DNA from: Hominenteromicrobium mulieris
GTDB lineage: Bacteria > Bacillota > Clostridia > Oscillospirales > Acutalibacteraceae
DNA length: 64,000 nucleotides
Strand: one strand, 5' to 3'
Assembly (NCBI RefSeq): GCF_020687165.1
Contig: NZ_JAJEQC010000011.1
The translations under genes were made by a program, and so were the position numbers. The notes beneath the pieces were generated by a model, which did no database searches, was not told the origin of the DNA, and worked only from the letters and a program-made list of their open reading frames with translations. Below are positions 26,548 through 34,148 of this stretch, piece by piece. The stretch's first letter is position 1, and the number at the start of each line of letters is the position of its first letter.

Positions 26548-28710
26548 TCACAGGATAAGGCCGGCGGCGATCGATGCTGCCAGCAGGACACAGAACACAG
26601 CATCCCACGCAGAAAACCGAAGCGACAGATAGTTGCTTTTACGGCGGGTTAAGTCGATGCCCCGTGTTTCGGCGGAGGCGGACAGCGTCTCGGCAATGCG
26701 GATGACCCGCAGCGCCATGGGAACGGTCAGAATTTCCAGATACGATGGTAGCGCACGCAGCTTTTGCCACGGCGTCACAAATGCGCCACGGGTGCGGATG
26801 GATTGCCGCAGTAGCTTCATGTCTCCCGACAGAACGGGGAAGAAGCGGAAGATCACGGCTACGATCATAATGAGCCGTTCCGGCAGGTGCAGATTACGCA
26901 GCGCCGCCAGGGTACGGCTGGCTTCATTCCGCCCAATCAGCGTCCGCATGGAAATGCCAACGGCAATGATACGCGGGAACAGCACCAGCATAAAGGAAAA
27001 CACCGTGCCCGGCAGCATGGCGTTAGCCGCCCACAGCACCCCAAAGCTTATGCCGCCCGCGATTGCCGTTCCGAGCCATCCGTCAGTTGCGGTCAGCAAG
27101 ATCAGTGCCGCATAACAGGCATAGACAAGGTGATTGTTTGCCGTGGAGATCACGACCAACAGGGCCAGCCAGTAAAGCAGCTTCGTTGCCGGGTGGAATC
27201 GTTCTTTATGCTGTTTTTTCGCAGGAGCATCGGAAGGATGGAAGCGCTCCATATATTGCCGTACCGCTTGCAAATCACGTTCCGAATGAACGGGAAATTC
27301 TGCCTCTGCATGTCCATCCGACAGCCCGATGCAGCGGTCACACGCACCTGCAATCAGCTCCAGATCATGGGTGATGATGAGAACCGTCTTTTCCTTCCGC
27401 ATTTCCCGGATCAGCGCCGCGCACCGCTCCAGACTTTCCGCGTCCTGTCCTGCTGTCGGCTCGTCCAGTATGACGATCGGCTTGTCGGACAGATACGCCA
27501 TCATCAGCGCCAGACGCTGCATCTGCCCGCCGGAGAGGGAAAAGGGATGCCGGTCGCGGCAGTCCCACATATCCATACTTTTCAGCAGCGCTTCCGTTTT
27601 TGCTTCAAACTCCGGTGTCACCGCATGGCCGTATTGCAGTTCGTGCAGGACGGAGTTGGTGAAGAACTGAAACTCTGCTTCCTGTAGGATGAACAGCACC
27701 TGCTTTTGCAGACCCTTAGGCTTTCGCGCTTTGCCGTACAGGAATATCTGCCCGCCGGAGGGATCGTAAAGCCCCGCAATCAGCTTGCCGATGGTCGTTT
27801 TGCCACAGCCGTTTGCGCCCACGAGACCGATGATCTCATGCTCACGGATGGAAAAGCTGACACCAGAGAGGGTATCTCCGGCCTTCCTGCCGTATGTATA
27901 GCGGACATCTGAGACGGCAAGCGCCGTCGGCGCGGTTTTCGGCAGCGGCTCTTTCTCCGGCACGGTGATCTCCGCAAGGTCGAGCGTGCGCAGAGAAAGT
28001 GTTTGTCTCTGCTCCGCCGAGAACGCCTTTGCCTCTGCGGCAGTGTATTTTCCTTTGATCTCGCCGTCTGCCATAACCCAAAATTCGTCGGCAATGTCGG
28101 CAAGATAGTAGAGCCGGTGCTCACTGAGCAGCAGCGTTTTGCCCTGCGTTTTCAGGGCAAGCAGAATCTCTTTTAACTGCTGCGTGGCTGCAAAGTCCAG
28201 GTTGGCCGTTGGCTCGTCCAGCAGAAAAATATCTGTGTCCATTGCCCACGCGGACAAGATGGAGATGAGCTGTCGCTCGCCGCTGGACAACTCGTAGACA
28301 TTGCGATCCTTCAGCCGCTCCAGATGAAAGATCCGGAAGGCATCCTCCACCCGCTGACGGATTTTATCTTGCGGCAGACCGTGATTTTCAAGGCCGAAGG
28401 CCACTTCATTGGAACTGTTCACGGTAAAAAACTGACTCCGCGGATCCTGAAATACCGATGCTGCCAGCTCGCCGATCTCGCCGATACGCAGCCCGGCGGT
28501 GTCCTGCCCGTTCAGGCGGCAAAAGCCCTTCAGCTCTCCCTCGTAAAATTGTGGGATTAGTCCGTTGATGCACCGCAGCAGCGTAGATTTTCCGCATCCG
28601 CTGCCTCCGCAGAGCACCACGCAGCGTCCCGCCGGGATGCCGCCGCCGACCTGTCGGAGGATGGGCAGCTTTGCCTCCGTATATTGGAATTCAAATTCAA
28701 AATCTATCAT
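26548..28710 (-). CDS. ECF transporter energizing module: EcfA-EcfA'-EcfT fused in one polypeptide
   Basis: About 720 residues holding three parts normally made separately. ATPase 1 (~1-240): GGSGCGKSTLL, LSSGERQ, LLDEPTANLD. ATPase 2 (~270-490): GANGCGKTTIG, LSGGQMQR, ILDEPTAGQD. A C-terminal EcfT membrane domain (~505-720) has the coupling-helix AETRG motif. The ATG at 28710 has AGAAAAGAG upstream; a start at 28728 would overlap the operator and lacks a site. With the S component it would form an ATP-driven importer. The GGTTAG palindrome lies 20 bp upstream. Confidence 0.88.
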   Translation of the reverse strand: MIDFEFEFQYTEAKLPILRQVGGGIPAGRCVVLCGGSGCGKSTLLRCINGLIPQFYEGELKGFCRLNGQDTAGLRIGEIGELAASVFQDPRSQFFTVNSSNEVAFGLENHGLPQDKIRQRVEDAFRIFHLERLKDRNVYELSSGERQLISILSAWAMDTDIFLLDEPTANLDFAATQQLKEILLALKTQGKTLLLSEHRLYYLADIADEFWVMADGEIKGKYTAAEAKAFSAEQRQTLSLRTLDLAEITVPEKEPLPKTAPTALAVSDVRYTYGRKAGDTLSGVSFSIREHEIIGLVGANGCGKTTIGKLIAGLYDPSGGQIFLYGKARKPKGLQKQVLFILQEAEFQFFTNSVLHELQYGHAVTPEFEAKTEALLKSMDMWDCRDRHPFSLSGGQMQRLALMMAYLSDKPIVILDEPTAGQDAESLERCAALIREMRKEKTVLIITHDLELIAGACDRCIGLSDGHAEAEFPVHSERDLQAVRQYMERFHPSDAPAKKQHKERFHPATKLLYWLALLVVISTANNHLVYACYAALILLTATDGWLGTAIAGGISFGVLWAANAMLPGTVFSFMLVLFPRIIAVGISMRTLIGRNEASRTLAALRNLHLPERLIMIVAVIFRFFPVLSGDMKLLRQSIRTRGAFVTPWQKLRALPSYLEILTVPMALRVIRIAETLSASAETRGIDLTRRKSNYLSLRFSAWDAVFCVLLAASIAAGLIL

Positions 28711-28729
28711 CGCAAACTCTTTTCTCATT

Positions 28730-28747
28730 AGTTAGCTATTTCTAACC
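28730..28747 (-). promoter_or_regulatory. GGTTAG-N6-CTAACT operator upstream of the ECF operon
   Basis: On the minus strand the sequence is GGTTAG-AAATAG-CTAACT, five of six paired positions intact, with the same half-sites and spacing as the operators at 11173 and 11208. It sits between the end of the second TetR gene and the start of the fusion gene. Confidence 0.65.
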
Positions 28748-28762
28748 AACAGTCGTAAGAAA

Positions 28763-28781
28763 CGGACGGATGGACCGTCCG
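28763..28781 (-). terminator. Possible weak terminator after the second TetR gene
   Basis: A perfect 7-bp GC-rich stem (CGGACGG with CCGTCCG) is followed on the minus strand only by TTTC. It may attenuate read-through from the TetR gene into the transporter operon. Confidence 0.4.
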
Positions 28782-28797
28782 AATCAACTTTTCGGAT

Positions 28798-29406
28798 TTA
28801 TTGCAAGGTATCGCATAGCTGCCGCCAACCGGCGTTGGTGAAATCAAGGACTGCCTGTAAGCAGGTAAGCATTCTGCCTTCCTCCATATGCTGATCCAGC
28901 AGCTGGCGGAAGTACCAGAACTGTGAGCCCATCAAAAGACGGATCGCATCGGCATTTGGCGCTTTTCCATAGATATGTGAAAAGAACTCTACCGTTTGTT
29001 CCGCTTTACGGTTCATCAGTTCATGCAGCACGGTTTCCATGGAGCTGCCATCACTGCGGCAGAAAAATAAAGTGCAGTCATTGCAGTGCTCGGTCAGCAG
29101 TTGAAAATATACCTGTTCTTCGGCGTTTATGGCGCGGAGGATATCCTCTGGCTGCGCACTGTGCTTTGCATTTTCGTATTCTTCCGCGACGGGAGCAAAG
29201 AGAACCTGCATCGCCTCAAAAAAATCCTGAAGCAGACTGGCAAACAACGCGTCTTTATTCTTGTATCTTGTGTAGATTGCCCCCGTAGTAACACCGGCTT
29301 TTTCGGCGATCTTGTGCAGAGAGGCTTTCTGAAAGCCGTAAGCAAGAAATTCCGAATAAGCAGCCTGAATAATCCCATCATCCAGGGAATGATCCCTATT
29401 GGCCAT
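28798..29406 (-). CDS. TetR/AcrR-family regulator (second of two)
   Basis: 202 residues. N-terminal helix-turn-helix with LHKIAEKAGVTTGAIYTRYKN (about 30-50); the remainder is the helical effector domain. It lies upstream of the ECF/ABC genes on the same strand, separated by a small hairpin and the GGTTAG operator. Its own promoter has a different, longer palindrome. Either this protein or the one at 10555 is the likely reader of the shared operator. Confidence 0.85.
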   Translation of the reverse strand: MANRDHSLDDGIIQAAYSEFLAYGFQKASLHKIAEKAGVTTGAIYTRYKNKDALFASLLQDFFEAMQVLFAPVAEEYENAKHSAQPEDILRAINAEEQVYFQLLTEHCNDCTLFFCRSDGSSMETVLHELMNRKAEQTVEFFSHIYGKAPNADAIRLLMGSQFWYFRQLLDQHMEEGRMLTCLQAVLDFTNAGWRQLCDTLQ

Positions 29407-29430
29407 GTCTTCACTCCTCTGCGCCTAAAT

Positions 29431-29486
29431 AATAACGTCATTATCGATAACGACATTATTATAGCGTTCTTTTTGCTGCTTGTCAA
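29431..29486 (-). promoter_or_regulatory. Consensus promoter with overlapping palindrome for the second TetR gene
   Basis: On the minus strand TTGACA (29486-29481), exactly 17 bp, and TATAAT (29463-29458) form a perfect sigma-70 promoter. A 30-bp palindrome with two mismatched pairs (29431-29460, halves AATAACGTCATTATC and GATAACGACATTATT) overlaps the -10 box and start point, as expected for tight TetR autorepression. Confidence 0.75.
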
Positions 29487-29523
29487 TGCGAATTGCACAC
29501 TCCTTTACAAAAACATACCTTGG

Positions 29524-29640
29524 CAAATCTCGTCTCAAAAGGAAATTCTTATGACTTATGCAAAGAAAAACGGATATTTACATCCGCAATTCTTTGTTGA
29601 TGACGGTATCAGCGGAACAACATTTGCTGAGGTTAGATAG
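29524..29640 (+). pseudogene. Serine recombinase fragment interrupted by the ICE
   Basis: The plus-strand frame reads SSQKEILMTYAKKNGY and QFFVDDGISGTTF, the strand typical of residues ~25-65 of large serine recombinases, then diverges and stops at 29638. No start or later domain is present. It appears to be an older element's recombinase gene cut by ICE insertion at about 29622-29635. Confidence 0.6.
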
Positions 29641-29778
29641 CGATACTTTTTACATCTACCATGTTGCGGCGGTCATGGTTGACAACTTGCGTCGGCTCCT
29701 GCTCGGTATCAACCTGTCCGACAAAGCTGTAATGGATTTCGATTTTCCGGGTGTTGGTTTCCCGGTCTAATTCATGTA

Positions 29779-31305
29779 TCAAAATACGGTCGATAAACTC
29801 ATGGCGTTTTCATAGGTCAATTCCTGTATGTCGCTGTATTTCCCGACAATCTGAATAAACCTTGATATATCCCTTTTTCGCTCGGTAACGGTTGCGATCT
29901 GCTGTTGTAACTCGTCTATCCTTGCGGCAAGGGATTTCTTTTCGTCCTCGTAGCCGGAAGTTAGAAACACAAACCGTTCATCTGTCAGTCTGCCTAATGC
30001 GTTGTCCTCGTACAGCTTGCGGAAAAGCGTGTCAAGTTCGGTCATACGCGCCTGTGCTTTGGAAAGTTCCTTTTGCTGCTGCGCTAATGCCTTTCTCGCT
30101 TCCATGTCGCCGTACTCGGTAGCTTTACAGATAAAGTCCTGTTCGTGTTCCTTAACATACTGCAAAACCCGCCGCATATCTTCCAGCACTAAATCAAGAA
30201 GTACGTTTTTGCGGATATAATGAGAGGTACACTCGCTGCCTGTCCTTGCCCTGTTGCGCCATGCGCCGCAAGAATAGGAAAACCTGCGCGGCTCGATATT
30301 TACGCCCTGTTGGTAATACATCTTATGTCCGCAACCAGCGCAAAACAGCAAGCCGGAAAAAATATCAATCTCCGCTGCTTTTGTCGGGCGGTGGCGGGTA
30401 GCAATCCGCTTTTGCGCAAGTTCAAAGGTTTCCTCGTCAACAAGCGGCTCATGGGTGTTTGGGAAGAAATAGCGTTGTTCTTCTTCGTTCTTCCGGGTCT
30501 TTTTCGACTTGTAGGATACCTTGTGAGTTTTCGCGGTTATGGTATGCCCTAAATATTCCTGCCTTGCTAATATGTCATAGAGCGTTTTGTCCGGCCAAGT
30601 ATAGGGGGCGATCATTGCCCGCTGATACCGCGCCTGTCCTGTGCGCTGATAGCGCAACGCTCCAATCGTCAAGACTTTGTTTTCCGCAAGCCATTTTTGG
30701 ATTTCGCACATACGCACGCCGCTAACAAACATAGCGAAAACCTGTTTGACAATCGGCGCGGTTTCCGGGTCGGGTATAAGGTGGTGGCGGTTGTTCGGGT
30801 CTGGGATATAGCCGTATGGATATTCCCCGTTGACGCGCTCGCCTTTTTGCGCCTGTGCCTGTTTAACTGCGCGGATTTTCTTGCTTGTGTCGCGGGCGTA
30901 AAACTCGTTAAACCAGTTCCGCAAGGGGGTAAACTCGTTATCCTCCCGCGCTGTGTCAACTCCGTCGTTGATCGCGATATAGCGTACTCCGTTTTCGGGA
31001 AATACAATCTCTATGAGTTCGCCCGTTTTCAGATAGTTTCTGCCAAGACGGGAAAGGTCTTTGGTAATGACCGTCGCCACTCGTCCGGCTTCCACTTCCT
31101 GCAACATCGCTTGCAGCCCCTCGCGCTCAAAACTCACGCTGGAAAATCCGTCGTCCACAAAAAACTTTGTGTTCAAAAAATGGTGTTCGTCCGCATAGCG
31201 TTGAAGTATCATTTTTTGGTGCTGTATGCTTCCGCTTTCTCCGGCTTGCATATCCTCTTGACTTAAACGGCAGTAAAGGGCGGTGATTTTATTCGACTGT
31301 AACAT
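29779..31305 (-). CDS. Large serine recombinase of the ICE, C-terminus frameshifted
   Basis: Site-specific integrase/excisionase. The ATG at 31305 follows AAAGGAGG. Motifs: the catalytic-Ser strand ALYCRLSQED, the DDGFSSVSF strand, DLSRLGRNY, a recombinase domain, a zinc ribbon (CAGCGHKMYY plus a later Cys) and a coiled-coil C-terminus. Near 29803 the frame breaks: after ELTYENA the annotated frame ends SLSTVF, whereas the +1 frame continues as the family C-terminus (HEFIDRILIHEL to NMVDVKSIAI) and stops at 29633. One missing C explains it. Activity is therefore doubtful unless this is a sequencing error. Confidence 0.85.
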   Translation of the reverse strand: MLQSNKITALYCRLSQEDMQAGESGSIQHQKMILQRYADEHHFLNTKFFVDDGFSSVSFEREGLQAMLQEVEAGRVATVITKDLSRLGRNYLKTGELIEIVFPENGVRYIAINDGVDTAREDNEFTPLRNWFNEFYARDTSKKIRAVKQAQAQKGERVNGEYPYGYIPDPNNRHHLIPDPETAPIVKQVFAMFVSGVRMCEIQKWLAENKVLTIGALRYQRTGQARYQRAMIAPYTWPDKTLYDILARQEYLGHTITAKTHKVSYKSKKTRKNEEEQRYFFPNTHEPLVDEETFELAQKRIATRHRPTKAAEIDIFSGLLFCAGCGHKMYYQQGVNIEPRRFSYSCGAWRNRARTGSECTSHYIRKNVLLDLVLEDMRRVLQYVKEHEQDFICKATEYGDMEARKALAQQQKELSKAQARMTELDTLFRKLYEDNALGRLTDERFVFLTSGYEDEKKSLAARIDELQQQIATVTERKRDISRFIQIVGKYSDIQELTYENAMSLSTVF

Positions 31306-31382
31306 TAGTCCTCCTTTCCGACAGCCGAATAAACAGGTATAATGTGTTGCTATCATTATACCATATCCCGCCGCCTAATGCA

Positions 31383-31556
31383 CTACTCGGACGCTAAAAA
31401 TCCCGGATTTCCGGGCTTTTTCTGCAAATCCTTTACAATGAATTTTTCAATCTTTTTATGGATTGTATCGGTTGCCTTTTCACTCGGCAACGCTTGAACA
31501 AGATAGGTGATTTTCCCTATTTTGCGTTCGGTTGTAATTGTCTGTTTTTTATCCAT
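31383..31556 (-). CDS. TnpW-like transposon-encoded protein
   Basis: 57 residues starting MDKKQTITTERKIGKITYLV, with AAGGAGG before the ATG. Small TnpW proteins accompany serine recombinases in clostridial elements; the RKIGKxTYxV core is shared with the second TnpW at 63721. Function is not well established; an accessory role in recombination is assumed from the constant neighbourhood. Confidence 0.75.
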   Translation of the reverse strand: MDKKQTITTERKIGKITYLVQALPSEKATDTIHKKIEKFIVKDLQKKPGNPGFLASE

Positions 31557-31599
31557 TAGAAAAACCTCCTTTTCCTGTATGGATAAACTATATTCGTCA

Positions 31600-31990
31600 A
31601 AAGGCAAAACGGGCGGTTGTTAGCTGCAACCTCACGGGAGTTTCACCCCGGCCCATGCTTATGGGTGCGCCGCGCAATACTTTGAGGGTGTTCAACGCGG
31701 GAGTATCATTGTGCCGCCTTGTATGTCGTCGCCCACAAGCTGCTAAACTTGTTTTACGGCGCGGTAGTTCTCGCTCGACTTTTCCCCAACGGGGAAAAGC
31801 GGTCATGGCGTACCCGCCGCCCGGCTCGGTACAGACGGAATGTACCCGTTGCCTGTTATGCTGCGCACCAAAGGCCGCTTTCTTTGTCAAGGAACAATAG
31901 GCTTTGTCGGCCTGTAACAGTACACCGTTTCCGATGTGCTGTTACGGAACGACAAATAGCCCATAACGGGAAGCGTGGAAAGGGGACACG
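31600..31990. other. Long structured intergenic region, candidate non-coding RNA
   Basis: About 400 bp with no convincing gene but many strong hairpins: CCCAT with ATGGG near 31655-31668, CTTTTCCCC-AAC-GGGGAAAAG (31779-31799), a long stem at 31901-31962 (GGCTTTGTCG with CGACAAATAGCC enclosing a GTAACAG/CTGTTAC stem) and AGCGTG with CACGCT near 31974-31995. Open frames on both strands here have no ribosome sites or recognisable domains. It may be a structured RNA or recombination site region of the ICE. Confidence 0.4.
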
Positions 31991-32011
31991 CTCCCCGCAT
32001 GGGCTAAAAGA

Positions 32012-32254
32012 TTATCCTACATGAAAAGCAAGGGTGCGGGTAATAAGGCGCACTTGCAGCCTGTTACGCATTTCCTCGTCCACATAGGAATAGGTATTGC
32101 CCGCGTCGTCTTTCAGCGTGCGGGTACAAAGTTTCGCTATGTAACCCTCGTAATGCTTCAAGATCGCGCACATGGCGGTTGTGTCGCCGTTTGCCGCTGC
32201 GGAAATGACAGGGAACGGCAACAGATTTTCAGATTTCCTAACGGTATTCATCAT
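32012..32254 (-). CDS. Helix-turn-helix conjugative-element regulator (HTH_16 type)
   Basis: 80 residues from the ATG at 32254 (GGAGGGAA upstream). The segment DTTAMCAILKHYEGYIAKL followed by Arg-rich helices matches the HTH_16 domain found next to sigma-like proteins in Tn916-type elements. It overlaps the end of the sigma gene by 17 bp, so the two are co-translated and probably act together on transfer or excision genes. Confidence 0.75.
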   Translation of the reverse strand: MMNTVRKSENLLPFPVISAAANGDTTAMCAILKHYEGYIAKLCTRTLKDDAGNTYSYVDEEMRNRLQVRLITRTLAFHVG

Positions 32255-32675
32255 CTGCTTTTCCCTCCAAATACTGTTTGATTTTCGCAAGCGCGGATTT
32301 CCTGTGCCGGAAAACCGTCGTGCGTACAACATTCAGCAGTTCAGCAATTTCCGCGTCGCTCATGTCCAAGAAGTAGGACAAAAGGATAATGTCGCGTTTC
32401 CTTTCGGGCAAAGCGTTAAGGGCTTCGGCAAGCAGTTCATTTTTGACGAGTACATCAAAGCCGGACACTTGAAAACGGAAATAATCGCTTTTGTATTCGT
32501 CCGTTGTGAAAAGCTGCGCGAGTTCGCTTTCGCTCAAATCCGAAAAAGTAACTTCGCGTGCTGCGCGTTTCGCAAGAGTGCGGCGGTGGCTTTTCGCTTC
32601 GCCGACCAAAGTTTTCTTTGCTAATGCGTCGTACTGATGTTGTATTCTTTCCTTGTCGGAAGAAGATAGCTCCAT
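32238..32675 (-). CDS. Sigma-70-family RNA polymerase sigma factor of the ICE
   Basis: 145 residues from the ATG at 32675 (AAGGAGG upstream). The C-terminal region 4 reads LPERKRDIILLSYFLDMS then DAEIAELLNVVRTTVFRHR, a complete sigma-4 helix-turn-helix; the N-terminal part is a reduced region 2-like helix bundle. Comparable to the ORF7/ORF8 regulators of Tn916-type elements. A leader ORF and terminator upstream (32810-32966) suggest attenuation control. Confidence 0.75.
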   Translation of the reverse strand: MELSSSDKERIQHQYDALAKKTLVGEAKSHRRTLAKRAAREVTFSDLSESELAQLFTTDEYKSDYFRFQVSGFDVLVKNELLAEALNALPERKRDIILLSYFLDMSDAEIAELLNVVRTTVFRHRKSALAKIKQYLEGKADDEYR

Positions 32676-32794
32676 AGAGTTCACCTCCTTCCCGCGTGGA
32701 GTAGAGGACGGGAGTTAAGGGCTTGTCCTCTCTGCCCCTTTCGCTCCGTACCCGTTCGGGAGATGGCTCTTGAGTGCGCTTTTCAGAAAAAAGT

Positions 32795-32838
32795 TGAAAA
32801 AAGCAAAATGCGCCCGTCCGCAAGACGCGGACGGGCGC
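32795..32838 (-). terminator. Terminator/attenuator upstream of the sigma gene
   Basis: A perfect 12-bp GC-rich stem (32810-32821 with 32827-32838) is followed on the minus strand by a T-rich run. It lies after the 35-codon leader ORF and ahead of the sigma gene, so it can stop transcripts before the regulator is reached. Confidence 0.65.
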
Positions 32839-32858
32839 AAAGGAAATGTAAGCAGTAG

Positions 32859-32966
32859 CTAAATGTATTGACAGTTCACATTCATAGCCGGAATATCCCG
32901 CTTGCGGAGCATAGCTTTTTTTGACCGCAAAGCATTAGGCGGGTTACAGTAAATAAAAATGGACAC
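32859..32966 (-). CDS. Small leader ORF, 35 residues
   Basis: GTG start at 32966 with GGGGAGG 7-8 nt upstream; the product begins MSIFIYCNPPNALRSKK. It ends 21 bp before a strong terminator hairpin, followed by the sigma gene. Its size, ribosome site and position suit a leader peptide whose translation decides whether transcription continues. No family is recognised. Confidence 0.45.
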   Translation of the reverse strand: MSIFIYCNPPNALRSKKAMLRKRDIPAMNVNCQYI

Positions 32967-33037
32967 GGCGATACCTCCCCGATACCGCCGTATCCTTAAA
33001 AAAGGGCGACTTTAATACACTACCCGCAATCCATTCT

Positions 33038-33065
33038 ATAATAGGGAACAGCGGCTTTTGCGCAA
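33038..33065 (-). promoter_or_regulatory. Candidate promoter of the sigma/HTH unit
   Basis: On the minus strand TTGCGC (33065-33060), 16 bp and TATTAT (33043-33038) lie about 75 bp before the leader ORF and just after the terminator of the methyltransferase cassette. The match is moderate. Confidence 0.4.
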
Positions 33066-33072
33066 TATTAAA

Positions 33073-33122
33073 TAAAAAAGCCGATAACACATAGGTTTTT
33101 TGACCTAATGCGTTATCGGCTC
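33073..33122 (-). terminator. Terminator after the RlmN/Cfr-like gene
   Basis: A long stem (AGCCGATAAC..ATAGGT with ACCTAAT..GTTATCGGCT, 33079-33122) is followed on the minus strand by CTTTTTTATT. It ends the cassette 27 bp downstream of the gene. Confidence 0.8.
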
Positions 33123-33148
33123 TGCGTCTATGCGTCTGGCACTTTTAA

Positions 33149-34132
33149 TCATTTTTTTTTGAATTTATTATATGTGTTAGCTAACTGTCCACAAGCCGCG
33201 TTAATCTCTCTGCCATGAGAAACTCTCATAGTAACTTCAAGTCCTGCTTGCTCTAATTGATGTTTGAATGCAACTATTTCCCGTTTCTGTGGTGCTTTAA
33301 TTCTTGAATTGCTTGTTGGGTTGTATTGTAACACGTTAATCATAACTTTTTTGCCCCGAAACCATTTTGCAAGTTGTCTTACATCTGAGGGCCGGTCATT
33401 TATACCCGGTAAAAGCAAATACGCAAAGACAATTTTGCGATTATGCCTTTCAGAATAGGATAAGGCTTGCTTAACAACATCTTCAATAGCATATATGCGC
33501 ATGTGAGGAATAATACGATTTCTTGCAGATTGTGTTGCTGCGTGTAAAGATATTGTCAACTGAATTTTAAGATGTTCCTCGCGCAATTTTTTTAATTGAT
33601 CGACCGGACCAACTGTTGATATGGTAATGCCGTCGGTTGGAAAGTTGAGCCCATATCTATCTCGGAGAATATGGATTGCTTTTATCAAGTTGTCATAATT
33701 GAATAAAGGCTCTCCCATACCCATAAAAACGATACGGTTTACTTTTCGACGCAACAATATAATCTGTTGTACGATTTCTGACGATGTTAGATTACGAACA
33801 AAGCCATTTCGCCCGGACTCACAAAAAATACAACCAACAGGACAACCGACTTGTGTGCTCACGCAAACAGTTCCACCATCTCGCCGCTTGATAAAAACCG
33901 TTTCAATGTATTTGTTGTCTTTCAGTTCGTAAACATACTTTTCAGTATCACTGCTTTTGCAAATATTTTTTACCAACATTGATAGATTTTTTTTGCGTGG
34001 TAATTGCTTATATAATTCTTCATATAAGGCTTTTGCTTCATTCTCGCCAATAACTTCCGACATTTCTTTGTAAGTAAATCCGTATGGATCATTCCGTACT
34101 TCCGCAGGCGTATATTTAGGTAAACGTTTCAT
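33149..34132 (-). CDS. RlmN/Cfr-like radical SAM 23S rRNA methyltransferase, putative resistance gene
   Basis: 327 residues. The radical SAM cluster motif CPVGCIFC (CxxxCxxC), MGMGEPLFNYDN, TISTVGP, ISLHAATQSARNRI and the C-terminal INAACGQL (the second catalytic Cys of RlmN/Cfr enzymes) are all present. These enzymes methylate A2503 of 23S rRNA; Cfr variants add C8 methylation and confer resistance to phenicols, lincosamides, oxazolidinones, pleuromutilins and streptogramin A. The gene is AT-rich compared with the ICE and lies behind a tet-type leader, which favours a resistance role. Whether it methylates C2 or C8 cannot be read off. Confidence 0.8.
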   Translation of the reverse strand: MKRLPKYTPAEVRNDPYGFTYKEMSEVIGENEAKALYEELYKQLPRKKNLSMLVKNICKSSDTEKYVYELKDNKYIETVFIKRRDGGTVCVSTQVGCPVGCIFCESGRNGFVRNLTSSEIVQQIILLRRKVNRIVFMGMGEPLFNYDNLIKAIHILRDRYGLNFPTDGITISTVGPVDQLKKLREEHLKIQLTISLHAATQSARNRIIPHMRIYAIEDVVKQALSYSERHNRKIVFAYLLLPGINDRPSDVRQLAKWFRGKKVMINVLQYNPTSNSRIKAPQKREIVAFKHQLEQAGLEVTMRVSHGREINAACGQLANTYNKFKKK

Positions 34133-34148
34133 TTTTATATCCTTTCTT

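Noticed and set aside
31597..31890. 97-codon minus-strand open frame beside TnpW
   Set aside because: No ribosome site, low-complexity Arg-rich product and several strong hairpins inside; better read as a structured non-coding region. A plus-strand frame over the same bases is equally unsupported.
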